DNA from: Brevundimonas sp. UBA5936
GTDB taxonomy: Bacteria > Pseudomonadota > Alphaproteobacteria > Caulobacterales > Caulobacteraceae
Direction of reading: 5' to 3'
Length of the DNA: 42,610 bases
NCBI GenBank assembly: GCA_002430835.1
Contig: DJDA01000043.1
Location: 1 to 42,610, forward strand
How positions within the stretch are numbered: the first letter of the stretch is position 1; every line of letters starts with the position of its first letter. Under the pieces are notes generated by a model that was not told the DNA's origin, did not search any database, and worked only from the letters and a program-made list of their open reading frames with translations. Positions 8,725 through 16,753 of this stretch are shown here, in pieces. The position numbers were made by a program, and so were the translations under genes.

Positions 8725-9177
8725 ATGGGCGAGGCTGAACACCGCTTCTGGTTGGCTCAGGCTGTCGATCTGGCGTTGGAGAACGTCAGGGCGGGCGGTC
8801 GGCCGTTCGGGGCGGTGCTGGTCAAGGACGGCGTCCTGATCGCTAGAGGCGTCAACCGGATGCTGGCGACCAACGATCCCAGCTCTCATGCCGAGATGGA
8901 GGCCCTGCGTCAGGCAGGACCGGCGCTGGGCGGCGTCGACCTGTCGGGCGCGGTGCTCTACGCCAGCGGGCACCCGTGCCCCATGTGTCTGGCGGCGGCG
9001 GTGATGACGCGGGTCAGCGCGGTCTACTACGCCTTCAGCAATGCGGACGCCGAGCCCTACGGCTTCTCCAGCGCGGCGACCTATCAGGCGCTGGGCGTGA
9101 CGCTGGACCCGCCGCCCTTGCCGCTGACGCAACTGGACGCGCCCGGTCGGACAGCGGCGGAGCTGTACGGGGCCTGA
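8725..9177 (+). CDS. Zinc-dependent nucleoside/nucleobase deaminase
   Basis: A 150-residue cytidine-deaminase-superfamily enzyme. The zinc-binding signature is complete: HAE at residues 55-57, with the catalytic Glu, and PCPMC at 84-88. The order of blocks (GRPFGAVLV, THE-like SHAEMEA, GAVLYASGHPCPMC, VYYAFSNADA) resembles guanine deaminase or tRNA adenosine deaminase relatives. The AEPYGFSSAATYQ stretch favours a free base or nucleoside substrate. The ATG at 8725 was chosen because an upstream ATG at 8674 lies inside gmk. It sits five bases after gmk, so the purine context fits. The exact substrate is unresolved. Confidence 0.85.
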   Translation: MGEAEHRFWLAQAVDLALENVRAGGRPFGAVLVKDGVLIARGVNRMLATNDPSSHAEMEALRQAGPALGGVDLSGAVLYASGHPCPMCLAAAVMTRVSAVYYAFSNADAEPYGFSSAATYQALGVTLDPPPLPLTQLDAPGRTAAELYGA

Positions 9178-9188
9178 GCGCCCACTTT

Positions 9189-9297
9189 CGTCACCCTCGG
9201 GCTTGTCCCGAGGTCCATATACGCCGACGGCAGACGTTAAAGCGCGACTATCTCAGGTCTGCGTTTATGGATCCCCGGCACAAGGCCGGGGATGACG
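9189..9297. repeat. Dispersed palindromic repeat, family B
   Basis: Two palindromic arms face each other: CGTCACCCTCGGGCTTGTCCCGAGG on the left and CCCCGGCACAAGGCCGGGGATGACG on the right, about 60 bases apart. Each arm can fold into its own hairpin, and together they form a long imperfect inverted repeat. It fills the gap between two convergent genes (deaminase and aminotransferase) and may serve as a bidirectional transcription end, although no T-run is present. Confidence 0.7.
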
Positions 9298-9308
9298 GGG
9301 GAAGAGGG

Positions 9309-10457
9309 TTAGCCCTGCGCCGCTTCTTCGGTTCGCGCGGCGAAGAAGGGCTTCAGACGGCTGAGGGCGTCCTCGATCTCGGGCGTCGAGACGGCGAAGC
9401 TGAAGCGGATGAAGCGGTTGCCGTTGACCGGGTCGAAGTCGACGCCCGGCGCCGTGGCCACGCCCGTCTCGCGCACCAGGGTCTCGCAGAAGGCCATGCT
9501 GTCGTTGGTCAGGTGGCCGATGTCCGCATAGATGTAGAAGGCGCCGTCCGGCGGGGCGATCGAGCGCAGGCCCATGGCGGGCAGGGCCTTCAGCATCAGC
9601 TCGCGGTTGGCGCGATAGACGTCGATGTTGGCTTCCAGTTCTTCTTCGCAGTCCATGGCGGCCAGGCCGGCGAACTGGCTGAGCGTCGGCGGCGTCAGGA
9701 ACATGTTGCCCATGCGCGCGCGGGCCTGCTGGACCTCTTCTTCCGGCAGGATCAGCCAGCCCAGGCGCCAGCCCGCCATGCTCCAGTATTTGGAGAAGCT
9801 GTTCACGATCATGGCCTTGTCGTCGAACTGCAGCATGCAGGGCGTGTCGTGGCCGTAGGTGATGCCGTGATAGATCTCGTCCGAGATGATGCTGATGTTG
9901 CGCTCGCGGCAGACCTCGACGATGGCCTTCAGCTCGTTCTCGGCGATGACGGTGCCGGTCGGGTTGGCGGGGCTGGCGATGATGACGCCCTGGGGCGCCG
10001 GGTCCAGATCGCGCAGGGCCTGGGCCGTCAACTGGAAGCGCACGTCGGGGCCGCAGTCGATCTCCTGCGGGATGATGTGCAGGGCCTTCATCGTGTTGCG
10101 GTAGGCGACGTAGCCCGGGCGGGCGATAGCTACGCGGTCGCCGGGGGCGAAGCGCATGTTCAGCGCCACCACCAGGGCGGGCGAGGCACCGGCCGTCATG
10201 ATGACGCGCTCGGGGTCGATGACGACGCCGTAGCGGTCCTTGTACAGCTTGGCCACGCGGGCGCGCAGCAGGGGGCTTTCCCAATAGCCGCCGGCCTCGG
10301 CGTCGATCACGCGGTGCGCCTCGGCGATGGCGCGGCTGGGGGCGCCGGTCGAAGGCTGGCCGAACTCCATGTGGATGACCGACTGGCCCTTGGCCTTCAT
10401 CTCATGGGCGATGCGGCTGATGGCGATGGCGCGGAAGGGTTCGATTTCTACTGTCAT
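9309..10457 (-). CDS. Pyridoxal-phosphate-dependent class I/II aminotransferase
   Basis: A 382-residue fold-type I aminotransferase. The PLP-binding lysine is Lys223 in NSFSKYWSMAGWRLGW; SPANPTGT is at residues 162-169 and ISDEIYHGITYG follows. The set is close to aspartate/alanine-type aminotransferases, but the amino donor cannot be named. The frame is open upstream to 10874, but the ATG at 10457 is preferred: it overlaps the rsmA stop by four bases (ATGA), and the protein then begins at the normal family position. It is the last gene of the lpt-surA-pdxA-rsmA operon. Confidence 0.92.
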   Translation of the reverse strand: MTVEIEPFRAIAISRIAHEMKAKGQSVIHMEFGQPSTGAPSRAIAEAHRVIDAEAGGYWESPLLRARVAKLYKDRYGVVIDPERVIMTAGASPALVVALNMRFAPGDRVAIARPGYVAYRNTMKALHIIPQEIDCGPDVRFQLTAQALRDLDPAPQGVIIASPANPTGTVIAENELKAIVEVCRERNISIISDEIYHGITYGHDTPCMLQFDDKAMIVNSFSKYWSMAGWRLGWLILPEEEVQQARARMGNMFLTPPTLSQFAGLAAMDCEEELEANIDVYRANRELMLKALPAMGLRSIAPPDGAFYIYADIGHLTNDSMAFCETLVRETGVATAPGVDFDPVNGNRFIRFSFAVSTPEIEDALSRLKPFFAARTEEAAQG

Positions 10458-11260
10458 GTCAAAGCGTCGGCCAATCTGAGGAAGCCCGCCACGTCGATGG
10501 TCTCGGCGCGGGCGTCGGGTTCGATTCCAGCGGCTTCGCACAGGGCGGCGCCGCCAAGTTGTTTCAGGCTGGAGCGCAGCATCTTGCGACGCTGGCCGAA
10601 TGCGGCCGCCGTGACCCGTTCCAGCCGCTTCAGGCGGTCGGGGGCGGGGCGCTCGGCGAAGGGTATCAGATGCACCACGGCCGAGGCCACCTTGGGCGGC
10701 GGCGTAAAGGCGGCGGCGGGCAGGTGCATGACGATGCGCGCCTCGGCCACGGCCTGGCTGATGACGGCCAGGCGGCCATAGGCGTCCTCGCCCGGCTGGG
10801 CCACCACGCGCTCGGCGACCTCCTTCTGGAACATCAGGGTCAGGGCGCACGGCGTCCACGGCCCCGTCAGCCACTTGATCAGCAGCGGCGTGCCGACGTT
10901 GTAGGGCAGGTTGGAGACCAGATGCGCCGGTCCCTCGACCAGATCGGCTTCCTTCACCTTCAGGGCGTCGGCTTCAACGATGGTCAGGCGGCCCGAGCCG
11001 TCGTCCAGTTCTCCCAGCAAGGGGATGAAGCGCGGATCCTTCTCGACCAGCACCACCTTGCCCGCGTCGCTTTCCAGCAGGGCGCGGGTCAGACCGCCGG
11101 GGCCGGGACCGACCTCGATGACGGCGCGGCCCTCGAACGGTCCGGCGTAGCGGACGATCTTCCGCGTGACGTTCAGGTCCAGCAGAAAGTGCTGGCCGAA
11201 GCTCTTCTTGGCCGACAGGCCGTGGGCGTCGAGCGTTTCACGCAGGGAGGGCAAGGTCAT
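10454..11260 (-). CDS. rsmA: 16S rRNA (adenine1518-N6/adenine1519-N6)-dimethyltransferase
   Basis: A 268-residue SAM-dependent methyltransferase (KsgA family) that dimethylates two adjacent adenines near the 3' end of 16S rRNA in late small-subunit assembly. Visible are the N-terminal KKSFGQHFLLD block, the SAM motif EVGPGPGGLT (49-58), VEKDPRF, and the catalytic NLPYN (117-121). The start overlaps the DUF559 stop by four bases (ATGA). In many proteobacteria rsmA directly follows pdxA; here the DUF559 cassette separates them. Confidence 0.96.
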   Translation of the reverse strand: MTLPSLRETLDAHGLSAKKSFGQHFLLDLNVTRKIVRYAGPFEGRAVIEVGPGPGGLTRALLESDAGKVVLVEKDPRFIPLLGELDDGSGRLTIVEADALKVKEADLVEGPAHLVSNLPYNVGTPLLIKWLTGPWTPCALTLMFQKEVAERVVAQPGEDAYGRLAVISQAVAEARIVMHLPAAAFTPPPKVASAVVHLIPFAERPAPDRLKRLERVTAAAFGQRRKMLRSSLKQLGGAALCEAAGIEPDARAETIDVAGFLRLADALT

Positions 11261-11667
11261 TTTTCCTTCTCCCCTCGGGGGAGAAGGTGGGCGGCGGAGC
11301 CGCTCGGATGAGGGGGCTGCATCCGCATCTGCACGGCGCGTGCGCGGATCGCGCCCAATAGGACATTGGGGTCGGACAGAAAGGCTTCATTGCCCGATCT
11401 CAGCACCATGAATCCTGCCTGCTCCAGTCTGGCGTCACGTTCAGCCTGCGCCTCATGAAGCTTATGGACGCCGCCGTCCAGTTCTACGACGAGTCGAATT
11501 TCCGTGCAGGCGAAGTCACAGATCACGCCGCCGACGGGCGTCTGGCGACGAAACTTGAGATTATCGAGGCGACGGTCGCGGACAAGACGCCAAAATATTT
11601 CTTCGGCGTGAGTGAGGGTTTGGCGCTGGCGGCGGGCGCGCTTGGTCCTGTCCGGCGTTTGCCACAT
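11257..11667 (-). CDS. DUF559 endonuclease-like protein
   Basis: A 136-residue protein of the DUF559 family, related to Vsr-type and PD-(D/E)XK nuclease folds. The conserved core is visible: TLTHAEEIFWRLVRDRRL, KFRRQTPVGGVICDFAC, then LVVELDGGVHK and GFMVLR. The D of CDF and the E of ELDGG are the likely metal-binding residues. Start ATG at 11667 lies just inside the right inverted repeat; the frame is also open 13 codons further into that repeat. The C-terminal tail (HPSGSAAHLLPRGEKEK) is encoded by the left repeat itself. Both flanks are 53-bp inverted repeats, so the gene looks like cargo of a small mobile unit. Function in the cell is unknown. Confidence 0.85.
   Translation of the reverse strand: MWQTPDRTKRARRQRQTLTHAEEIFWRLVRDRRLDNLKFRRQTPVGGVICDFACTEIRLVVELDGGVHKLHEAQAERDARLEQAGFMVLRSGNEAFLSDPNVLLGAIRARAVQMRMQPPHPSGSAAHLLPRGEKEK
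11265..11317. repeat. Left 53-bp inverted repeat of the DUF559 unit (family C)
   Basis: It matches the reverse complement of 11676-11728 over 29 bases (CCTTCTCCCCTCGGGGGAGA, then AGGTGGGCG) and 16 bases (GCTCGGATGAGGGGGC). The two copies differ only in an 8-base stretch between these blocks: GCGGAGCC here, CCGAAGGC in the other. The first 23 bases are themselves a near-perfect palindrome. This copy encodes the C-terminus of the DUF559 protein. Confidence 0.9.
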
Positions 11668-11675
11668 GGTTGGCC

Positions 11676-11728
11676 GCCCCCTCATCCGAGCGCCTTCGGC
11701 GCCCACCTTCTCCCCCGAGGGGAGAAGG
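11676..11728. repeat. Right 53-bp inverted repeat of the DUF559 unit (family C)
   Basis: This is the reverse-complement partner of 11265-11317, differing only in an 8-base central stretch. It ends at the base immediately before the pdxA stop codon, and lies just upstream of the DUF559 start codon, so it forms that gene's 5' leader. The GGCGCC-type centre and the TCTCCCCCGAGGGGAGA part can each form a hairpin. Confidence 0.9.
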
Positions 11729-12748
11729 CTATCGGTTGGCGCGGGCGGACGCCATCTCGGAAGCCAGGCGAACGGCGGCGATGAAGCTGTCGGCGCGGGC
11801 GACGCCCTTGCCCGCGATGTCGAAGCCGGTGCCGTGATCGGGCGAGGTGCGGACGATGGGCAGGCCCAGGGTGGCGTTGACCCCGCCCCAGAAGTCCAGC
11901 GTCTTCACCGGGATCAGCGCCTGGTCGTGATAGAGGCAGACCACGGCGTCATACCGCGCGCGCGCCTCTTCGTGGAACAGGGTGTCGGCGGGCAGGGGAT
12001 CGGTGATGTTCAGCCCTTCGGCGCGCAGGGCCTCGGCGGCGGGACGCAGCACCGTCACCTCCTGCAGGCCGATGGCGCCGCCTTCGCCCGCGTGGGGGTT
12101 CAGCGCGGCCAAGGCCAGACGCGGGGCGCTGATGCCGAAATCGCGCTTCATCGATTCGTGGACGACGCGGGCGACGCGGGCGACGCGCTCGCCCGTCACC
12201 AGTTCGGGCAGCTGGTCGATCGGCACATGGATGGTGACGAGGCAGGCGCGCAGGTTCTGCGCCGTCAGCATCATCACCGGGCCGCGCGTGCCGCTGAACG
12301 GGACGTCGGCGGTCAGTTCGGCGATGAACTCGGTGTGGCCGGGAAAGCGGAAGCCCGAGGCGTACATGGGCGCCTTGGCGATCGGCGCCGTCACCAGACC
12401 GCAGCCTTCGCCCGACAGCACCAGATCGACGCCGCGCTCGATCCAGTCGGCGACGGCGACGGCGTTGGCGGGTTCAGGCTGGCCCGACGTCACGGGCGCA
12501 GGGGCCGGATGGTGCAAGACGGGGATAGCGCGGCTGAAGACAGTCACAGCGTCCGACGGGCTGAGCACGGCCTCGACCGGTTGGCCCTGAGACTTCAGCA
12601 CTTCGGCGTCGCCGACCACGACGAAGGGCACGACCGGCGGCAAGGGGCCGGGCGCGGAGCCCAGCACCGACCAGGCGCGCGCGATGATTTCCGGCCCCAC
12701 CCCGGCGGGGTCGCCCATCGTGACGATGAGCGGCCGGATCATCGTCAT
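11729..12748 (-). CDS. pdxA: 4-hydroxythreonine-4-phosphate dehydrogenase
   Basis: A 339-residue enzyme of the DXP-dependent vitamin B6 pathway. It oxidises 4-phosphohydroxy-threonine with NAD to give the aminoketone that PdxJ condenses. Diagnostic blocks are GDPAGVGPE (12-20), FPGHTEFIAEL, LNPHAGEGG, LYHDQALIPVK and RTSPDHGTGFDIAGKG, which include the metal-binding histidines. The ATG at 12748 overlaps the surA stop by four bases; a second ATG two codons on is possible. Its last codon abuts the right repeat of the DUF559 unit. Confidence 0.97.
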   Translation of the reverse strand: MTMIRPLIVTMGDPAGVGPEIIARAWSVLGSAPGPLPPVVPFVVVGDAEVLKSQGQPVEAVLSPSDAVTVFSRAIPVLHHPAPAPVTSGQPEPANAVAVADWIERGVDLVLSGEGCGLVTAPIAKAPMYASGFRFPGHTEFIAELTADVPFSGTRGPVMMLTAQNLRACLVTIHVPIDQLPELVTGERVARVARVVHESMKRDFGISAPRLALAALNPHAGEGGAIGLQEVTVLRPAAEALRAEGLNITDPLPADTLFHEEARARYDAVVCLYHDQALIPVKTLDFWGGVNATLGLPIVRTSPDHGTGFDIAGKGVARADSFIAAVRLASEMASARANR

Positions 12749-14115
12749 TGCTTGATTTCGATCAGGGCGTCGGCCCGCAGGTCGCGCAGGTAGCGGCGGC
12801 CCAGCATGGCGTAGTTCTGGTTCTGCAGGCGGGCTTCGACCTGTTGCGCCGAGGGGGCGTCAGGACCGCCCAGGCGGCGATCGCAGACGGCCAGCAGGTG
12901 AACGCCCAGCGGGGTGCGGACGGCGGTGCTGATCGAGCCGACTTCGGCCGAGCGGGCGACCTGCTGGAACTGCGGCAGCAGGTCGGCGACGTCGCTTTCG
13001 CCCAGATCGGCGCCCAGCATGCCCGGCTCGGAGCGGGCGCGGGTCAGGATGTTGTCGCACGTCAGTTGGCCGCGCAGGGCCTCGAGACGCTGGGTCGCGG
13101 CGGCCACCTGGGCCTCATCGGCGTTTTCCGGCAGCTCGACCATGACCTGCTTCATCTTGACCATGCTGGTCGAGGCGCCCGAGCGCTTGTCGCGCATGTA
13201 GAGGATGTAGACGCCGCCATCGACCGGGATGGGATTCGACAACTGGCCGGCTTCCAGCGTGTCCATGACGGACTGCAGGGCGGGCTGGACCGTGCCCTGC
13301 ACCACCCAGCCGGCGTCGCCGCCGCGGGCGGCCGAAGGGGCGGCCGAGAACTGGCGCGCCACGGCCATGAAGGGGGCGCCCTGGATCATCTGCTGCACCA
13401 GTTGGCGCGCGCCGTTCATGGCTTCCTGCATGCCGCCGACGCGGGCGGCCTCCAGGTAGATTTCACCGATCAGATATTGAGGCTTGGTCGCCGATTCGGT
13501 CATCTGGCGCATGGTCTGGTCGACCTGGCTCTTGCCGACGCGGGCGCGGTCGCGGAAACGGCCGCCGACCAGTTCTCGCCAGCCGATCTCGGTGCGCATC
13601 TGCTCGCGGAAGGCGGGGATGCTGATCCCGCCCTGTTCCAGGAAGTTGATGTAGCTGGCCGGGGTGGCGCCCGCCTGGCGAGCCATGTCGGCGATTTCCT
13701 GATCGATTTCGGCGTCGCCGATCTTGAGCTGCTCGAACTTTGCCAGTTCGGCCGCCTGAAGGTGCTGGTCGATCAGGTCGTTCAGCGCCTGTTGCTGGAT
13801 GGCGCCGATGTTTTCCTCGGTCGGCTGGACCTGGGTCATGGCCATCAGCACCAGCATCCGCTGGCGCAGGTCGAAGCCGGTGATGATGCGGTCGTTGACC
13901 GTGGCGATGATGCCGTCGGACAGGCGGAACTGCGGCGCGGGGGCCGTGCGCTGGGGCGCTTCCTCTGCGGCGGGGTTCAGCGCGCCGGCGGCCGGAACCT
14001 GAGGGGCGGCCTGGGCGGCGGGCGCAGGCGCGGTCTGAGCCGAGGAAGGCTCCACGGCGGCCACGACCATAAGGGCGGCCAGGGCGGCTCCCGTAGAGTA
14101 ACGCATCAAACCCAT
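12745..14115 (-). CDS. surA: Periplasmic peptidylprolyl isomerase / OMP chaperone SurA-like
   Basis: A 456-residue exported protein. The ATG at 14115 gives a signal peptide (cleavage near SSA-QT, residue 26); the frame is open 30 codons further upstream, but those lack a signal character. The SurA N-terminal chaperone domain is recognisable (IATVNDRIITGFDLRQRMLV, then LNDLIDQHLQAAEL). One parvulin-like domain follows (GGDAGWVVQGTVQPALQSVM... VDGGVYILYMRDKR), with a weaker C-terminal one (LGVHLLAVCDRR). It should escort unfolded outer-membrane proteins, including LptD, across the periplasm. It lies between lptD and pdxA as in gammaproteobacteria. A GANTC site is at 14126-14130, just upstream. 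Confidence 0.88.
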   Translation of the reverse strand: MGLMRYSTGAALAALMVVAAVEPSSAQTAPAPAAQAAPQVPAAGALNPAAEEAPQRTAPAPQFRLSDGIIATVNDRIITGFDLRQRMLVLMAMTQVQPTEENIGAIQQQALNDLIDQHLQAAELAKFEQLKIGDAEIDQEIADMARQAGATPASYINFLEQGGISIPAFREQMRTEIGWRELVGGRFRDRARVGKSQVDQTMRQMTESATKPQYLIGEIYLEAARVGGMQEAMNGARQLVQQMIQGAPFMAVARQFSAAPSAARGGDAGWVVQGTVQPALQSVMDTLEAGQLSNPIPVDGGVYILYMRDKRSGASTSMVKMKQVMVELPENADEAQVAAATQRLEALRGQLTCDNILTRARSEPGMLGADLGESDVADLLPQFQQVARSAEVGSISTAVRTPLGVHLLAVCDRRLGGPDAPSAQQVEARLQNQNYAMLGRRYLRDLRADALIEIKQ

Positions 14116-14217
14116 CGTCAGTCCTGATTCCCTAAAGCGGTCCCGAGCCGGTCGGCGGCGTTGGCCGCGCCACAGCGCCAAGGCGCACGTTCCACTAAGC
14201 CGCAATGCGCGCCCTGC

Positions 14218-16728
14218 CTACCGCATATCATTGCGATCATAGCCTGAAGACCCAAAAGTGGCGAGGTTAAGACGGATGTAAACGCCTTCCGCCGGGCCGG
14301 TCGGCCGCACGCGCGTGTTGTCGCGGCGCCAGCCCAGTTCGATGCGGAAGCAGTCGTCGTCGAACAGCAGGCCGACCTCCGACCGGGTGATGATGTCGCG
14401 CTCCAGGTCGGCGATGCCGTTCACCGCCACGCCCCAGTTGCCGTAGATGAACTGGTGGCCGGAGAGCTGAACGAACTCGTAGTTGCGGTTGTCCGGGCCG
14501 TTCAAGGGGTTCGAGTTGTCTACGATATAGCTCAGGCTGGCCAGGTTGCGGCGTCCCCAGCGGCCGTCCACGGTCGCCTCTGCGCGACGAACCGCGCCAT
14601 TGCCGTCAATGGTGGCGTGGAACCAGCCGCGCATCCGGTCCGAAGGGTTGAACGACCCCTGAACCACCCAGTCCGAAGTCCGACCGGCCAGACCTGAAGG
14701 ATCGTAGAGGCGCGTCGGATCGTCGGGGATCGGCGTCAGATACTCGTCCTGATCGTCGGCGCGCATGCTGCGGCCGATGAAGAGACTGGCCGAGCGCACC
14801 TCGTCCCAGCGCAGGGTGGCGCGGGCGCCCGCCGTGAAGCGCAGACCGCCTTCCAGCAGATCGTAGCCGGGGAAGCGGTCCATGCGGAACAGCGACAGGT
14901 GGTCCAGCTCGGTGATCTGGCTGTCTTCGTTCGGGATGCGTCGGTCCAGGTCGGCCTTGTTGGAGATCGACAGCTGGGCCATCGGCTCCAGGATCAGGTC
15001 TGACGAGGCGCTGAGGCGGCGATACAGGGGATAGCTGACGTCGACGCCGGCGCTGGCGCGCGCGCGGGTGTATGTCTCGTTTTCGACCCCCATGGCGGGC
15101 GGCAGGTCGTCCACCGAATAGACGTCGGCGCGCAGGTCCACGAACGGCTCCCAGCGCACGCCGATGGGCGAGATCATCGCCCGGCGCCATTCCGCCTGGC
15201 CGGTGACGCGGCGACTGTCGACGCCGGGCAGGCCGTCGGTCGGGCCGCCCGGAATCAGCTCGGGCGCCAGGGTCGGGAAACCGACATAGGCGTCGCGGGT
15301 CAGGGCCACGGCCGAGCCGCGCAGGCGCAGGCGGCCGCCGAAGACGGGGCCTTCCGGCTCCCACCGCGCCTCGATCAGGGGCGCGACCAGAGGCAGGGTC
15401 TTGTCGTCCTCGAAGACGTTCAGGGCCGGGGTGACGGGGTCGAACTGGGCCACCCGCAGGCTTTGCATGGTGAAGGCCGCAACCGACAGATAGGAGCGCT
15501 GGGTCTGACGCTCGGCGTAGATCTGGCTGATCAGGCGGCGGCTGTCGCCGTAGTAGAGGCCGTTGTCCTGATAGGTGTCGCGCACGTCGTAGCGGTCGAA
15601 CAGGGTCTTGTCCGACACGCGCTCGGCCGTAAAGCCCCAACGCCAAGGGCCGTCGGGATCGAAGGCGCCGTGGGCCAGCAGATAGCTGCGGGCCGTCGTG
15701 TCGCCGAAGCGGACGTTGCTTTCCGCGTCGCCGTCGCCGTCCAGATCGAAGTCGCCGAAACTGCGGCCGTAGGTGGCGCCGCCGCGGGCCACGATCATGC
15801 CGTCCGTGAACCGCTTGCGCCATTGCAGGTTCAGCAGGGGCGCGACCTTGGTGTTGAACTGCGGGCTGACCAGAATGTCTTCGGACGGCGAGATGACGTG
15901 CAGATAGGGCAGCTCGAGCGAGACGCCCCGCCCGGCCTGATAGTCGCCCCACGGGACCAGGAAGCCAGAGGCGCGGTCCACCGTCGGATCGGGGTGCGAG
16001 AAGGCGGGCAGGTAGAAGATCGGCACCCCGCCCAGGCGGAACACCACGTCACGATACAGGATCGCGCGCAGTTCTTCGTTCTGCACCGCCTTGGAAGCTT
16101 GGATGGAGACGCTGGGCGTCTTGGCCGCGCCGTCCACGGTGCAGATGGGGCAGGGGGTGAAGATGACGCGGTTCAGCTCGCTGACCGTCTCGGAGCGGCG
16201 CACGGCGGTGGCGGCCATCAGGCTGGAACCGTTCGACAGACGCGTGGCCAGATCGACCGCCACGCCCGCCTTGAGGTCCGAATCCAGCTCGATGCGCTGG
16301 GCGTGGACGACCGAGCCGTCCGGCGCCGTCAGTTCTGCGTCGCCCGAGGCCGTGGCGATCTGGCTTTGCAGGTCATAGGTGACGTCCTTGGCGCGCAGGC
16401 TGTGGTCCTGGAAACGCGCCATGACCCGGTCTTCGGCCGAGCCCTGGGCCGAGACGACGTCGCCCTCGCGTTGGGCGGAATCGGCGTCCATGTAGACGGC
16501 GTCGGGCGTCAGGCCGTCAGCGCCCGGCGTTTGAGGCGTTGATTGGGGCGTTTGGGCGGTCGCTGTCTGCGCCGCAGCCGAGGCGGGCGCCGCCTGGGCC
16601 TGGGCGGCCTGGGCGAACGCCAGCTGAGACAGGGGCGCGCCTATGACCAACGCCGCGCCGGTCAGCAGCCGAAGGCGCAGGGCTCCCATGCGGGGGAGAC
16701 GGCGATGGGTCATGCGGTGTCCACTCAT
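14218..16728 (-). CDS. lptD: LPS-assembly protein LptD
   Basis: An 836-residue outer-membrane protein that inserts lipopolysaccharide into the outer leaflet. A signal peptide (cleavage near AFA, residue 39) is followed by an Ala/Gln/Pro-rich linker and an OstA/LptA-like beta-jellyroll (GDVVSAQGSAEDRVMARFQD, ATASGDAELTAPDGSVVHAQ). A large beta-barrel domain with alternating hydrophobic and aromatic strands runs to the C-terminus. A CPIC cysteine pair near residue 190 and a late cysteine (DDDCFRIELGW) may provide disulfides, though the pattern differs from that of E. coli. A second in-frame ATG (MTHRRL) lies five codons on. lptF and lptG are immediately upstream. Confidence 0.94.
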   Translation of the reverse strand: MSGHRMTHRRLPRMGALRLRLLTGAALVIGAPLSQLAFAQAAQAQAAPASAAAQTATAQTPQSTPQTPGADGLTPDAVYMDADSAQREGDVVSAQGSAEDRVMARFQDHSLRAKDVTYDLQSQIATASGDAELTAPDGSVVHAQRIELDSDLKAGVAVDLATRLSNGSSLMAATAVRRSETVSELNRVIFTPCPICTVDGAAKTPSVSIQASKAVQNEELRAILYRDVVFRLGGVPIFYLPAFSHPDPTVDRASGFLVPWGDYQAGRGVSLELPYLHVISPSEDILVSPQFNTKVAPLLNLQWRKRFTDGMIVARGGATYGRSFGDFDLDGDGDAESNVRFGDTTARSYLLAHGAFDPDGPWRWGFTAERVSDKTLFDRYDVRDTYQDNGLYYGDSRRLISQIYAERQTQRSYLSVAAFTMQSLRVAQFDPVTPALNVFEDDKTLPLVAPLIEARWEPEGPVFGGRLRLRGSAVALTRDAYVGFPTLAPELIPGGPTDGLPGVDSRRVTGQAEWRRAMISPIGVRWEPFVDLRADVYSVDDLPPAMGVENETYTRARASAGVDVSYPLYRRLSASSDLILEPMAQLSISNKADLDRRIPNEDSQITELDHLSLFRMDRFPGYDLLEGGLRFTAGARATLRWDEVRSASLFIGRSMRADDQDEYLTPIPDDPTRLYDPSGLAGRTSDWVVQGSFNPSDRMRGWFHATIDGNGAVRRAEATVDGRWGRRNLASLSYIVDNSNPLNGPDNRNYEFVQLSGHQFIYGNWGVAVNGIADLERDIITRSEVGLLFDDDCFRIELGWRRDNTRVRPTGPAEGVYIRLNLATFGSSGYDRNDMR

Positions 16729-16753
16729 TACCGGCCGGGCGGAAACCGCTCGA

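Larger units (their letters stand above)
11265..11728 (-). mobile_element. Putative DUF559 cassette bounded by 53-bp inverted repeats
   Basis: The unit is 464 bases long and has 53-bp ends in opposite orientation, with one gene inside and no transposase. It sits exactly between the pdxA stop (11729) and the rsmA start (11260), and the DUF559 frame overlaps rsmA by four bases, so the operon is not interrupted. No target-site duplication is obvious. Mobility is inferred from structure only; an alternative is that the gene was trapped between two independent copies of a dispersed repeat. Confidence 0.5.

Noticed and set aside
8976..10781. 601-codon open frame antisense to the aminotransferase and running into rsmA
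   Set aside because: It crosses several real genes and the family B repeat, and its translation is low-complexity.
14116..14205. Extension of SurA by 30 codons upstream of ATG 14115
   Set aside because: The extension is Arg-rich with no signal-peptide character; starting at 14115 gives a normal signal peptide.
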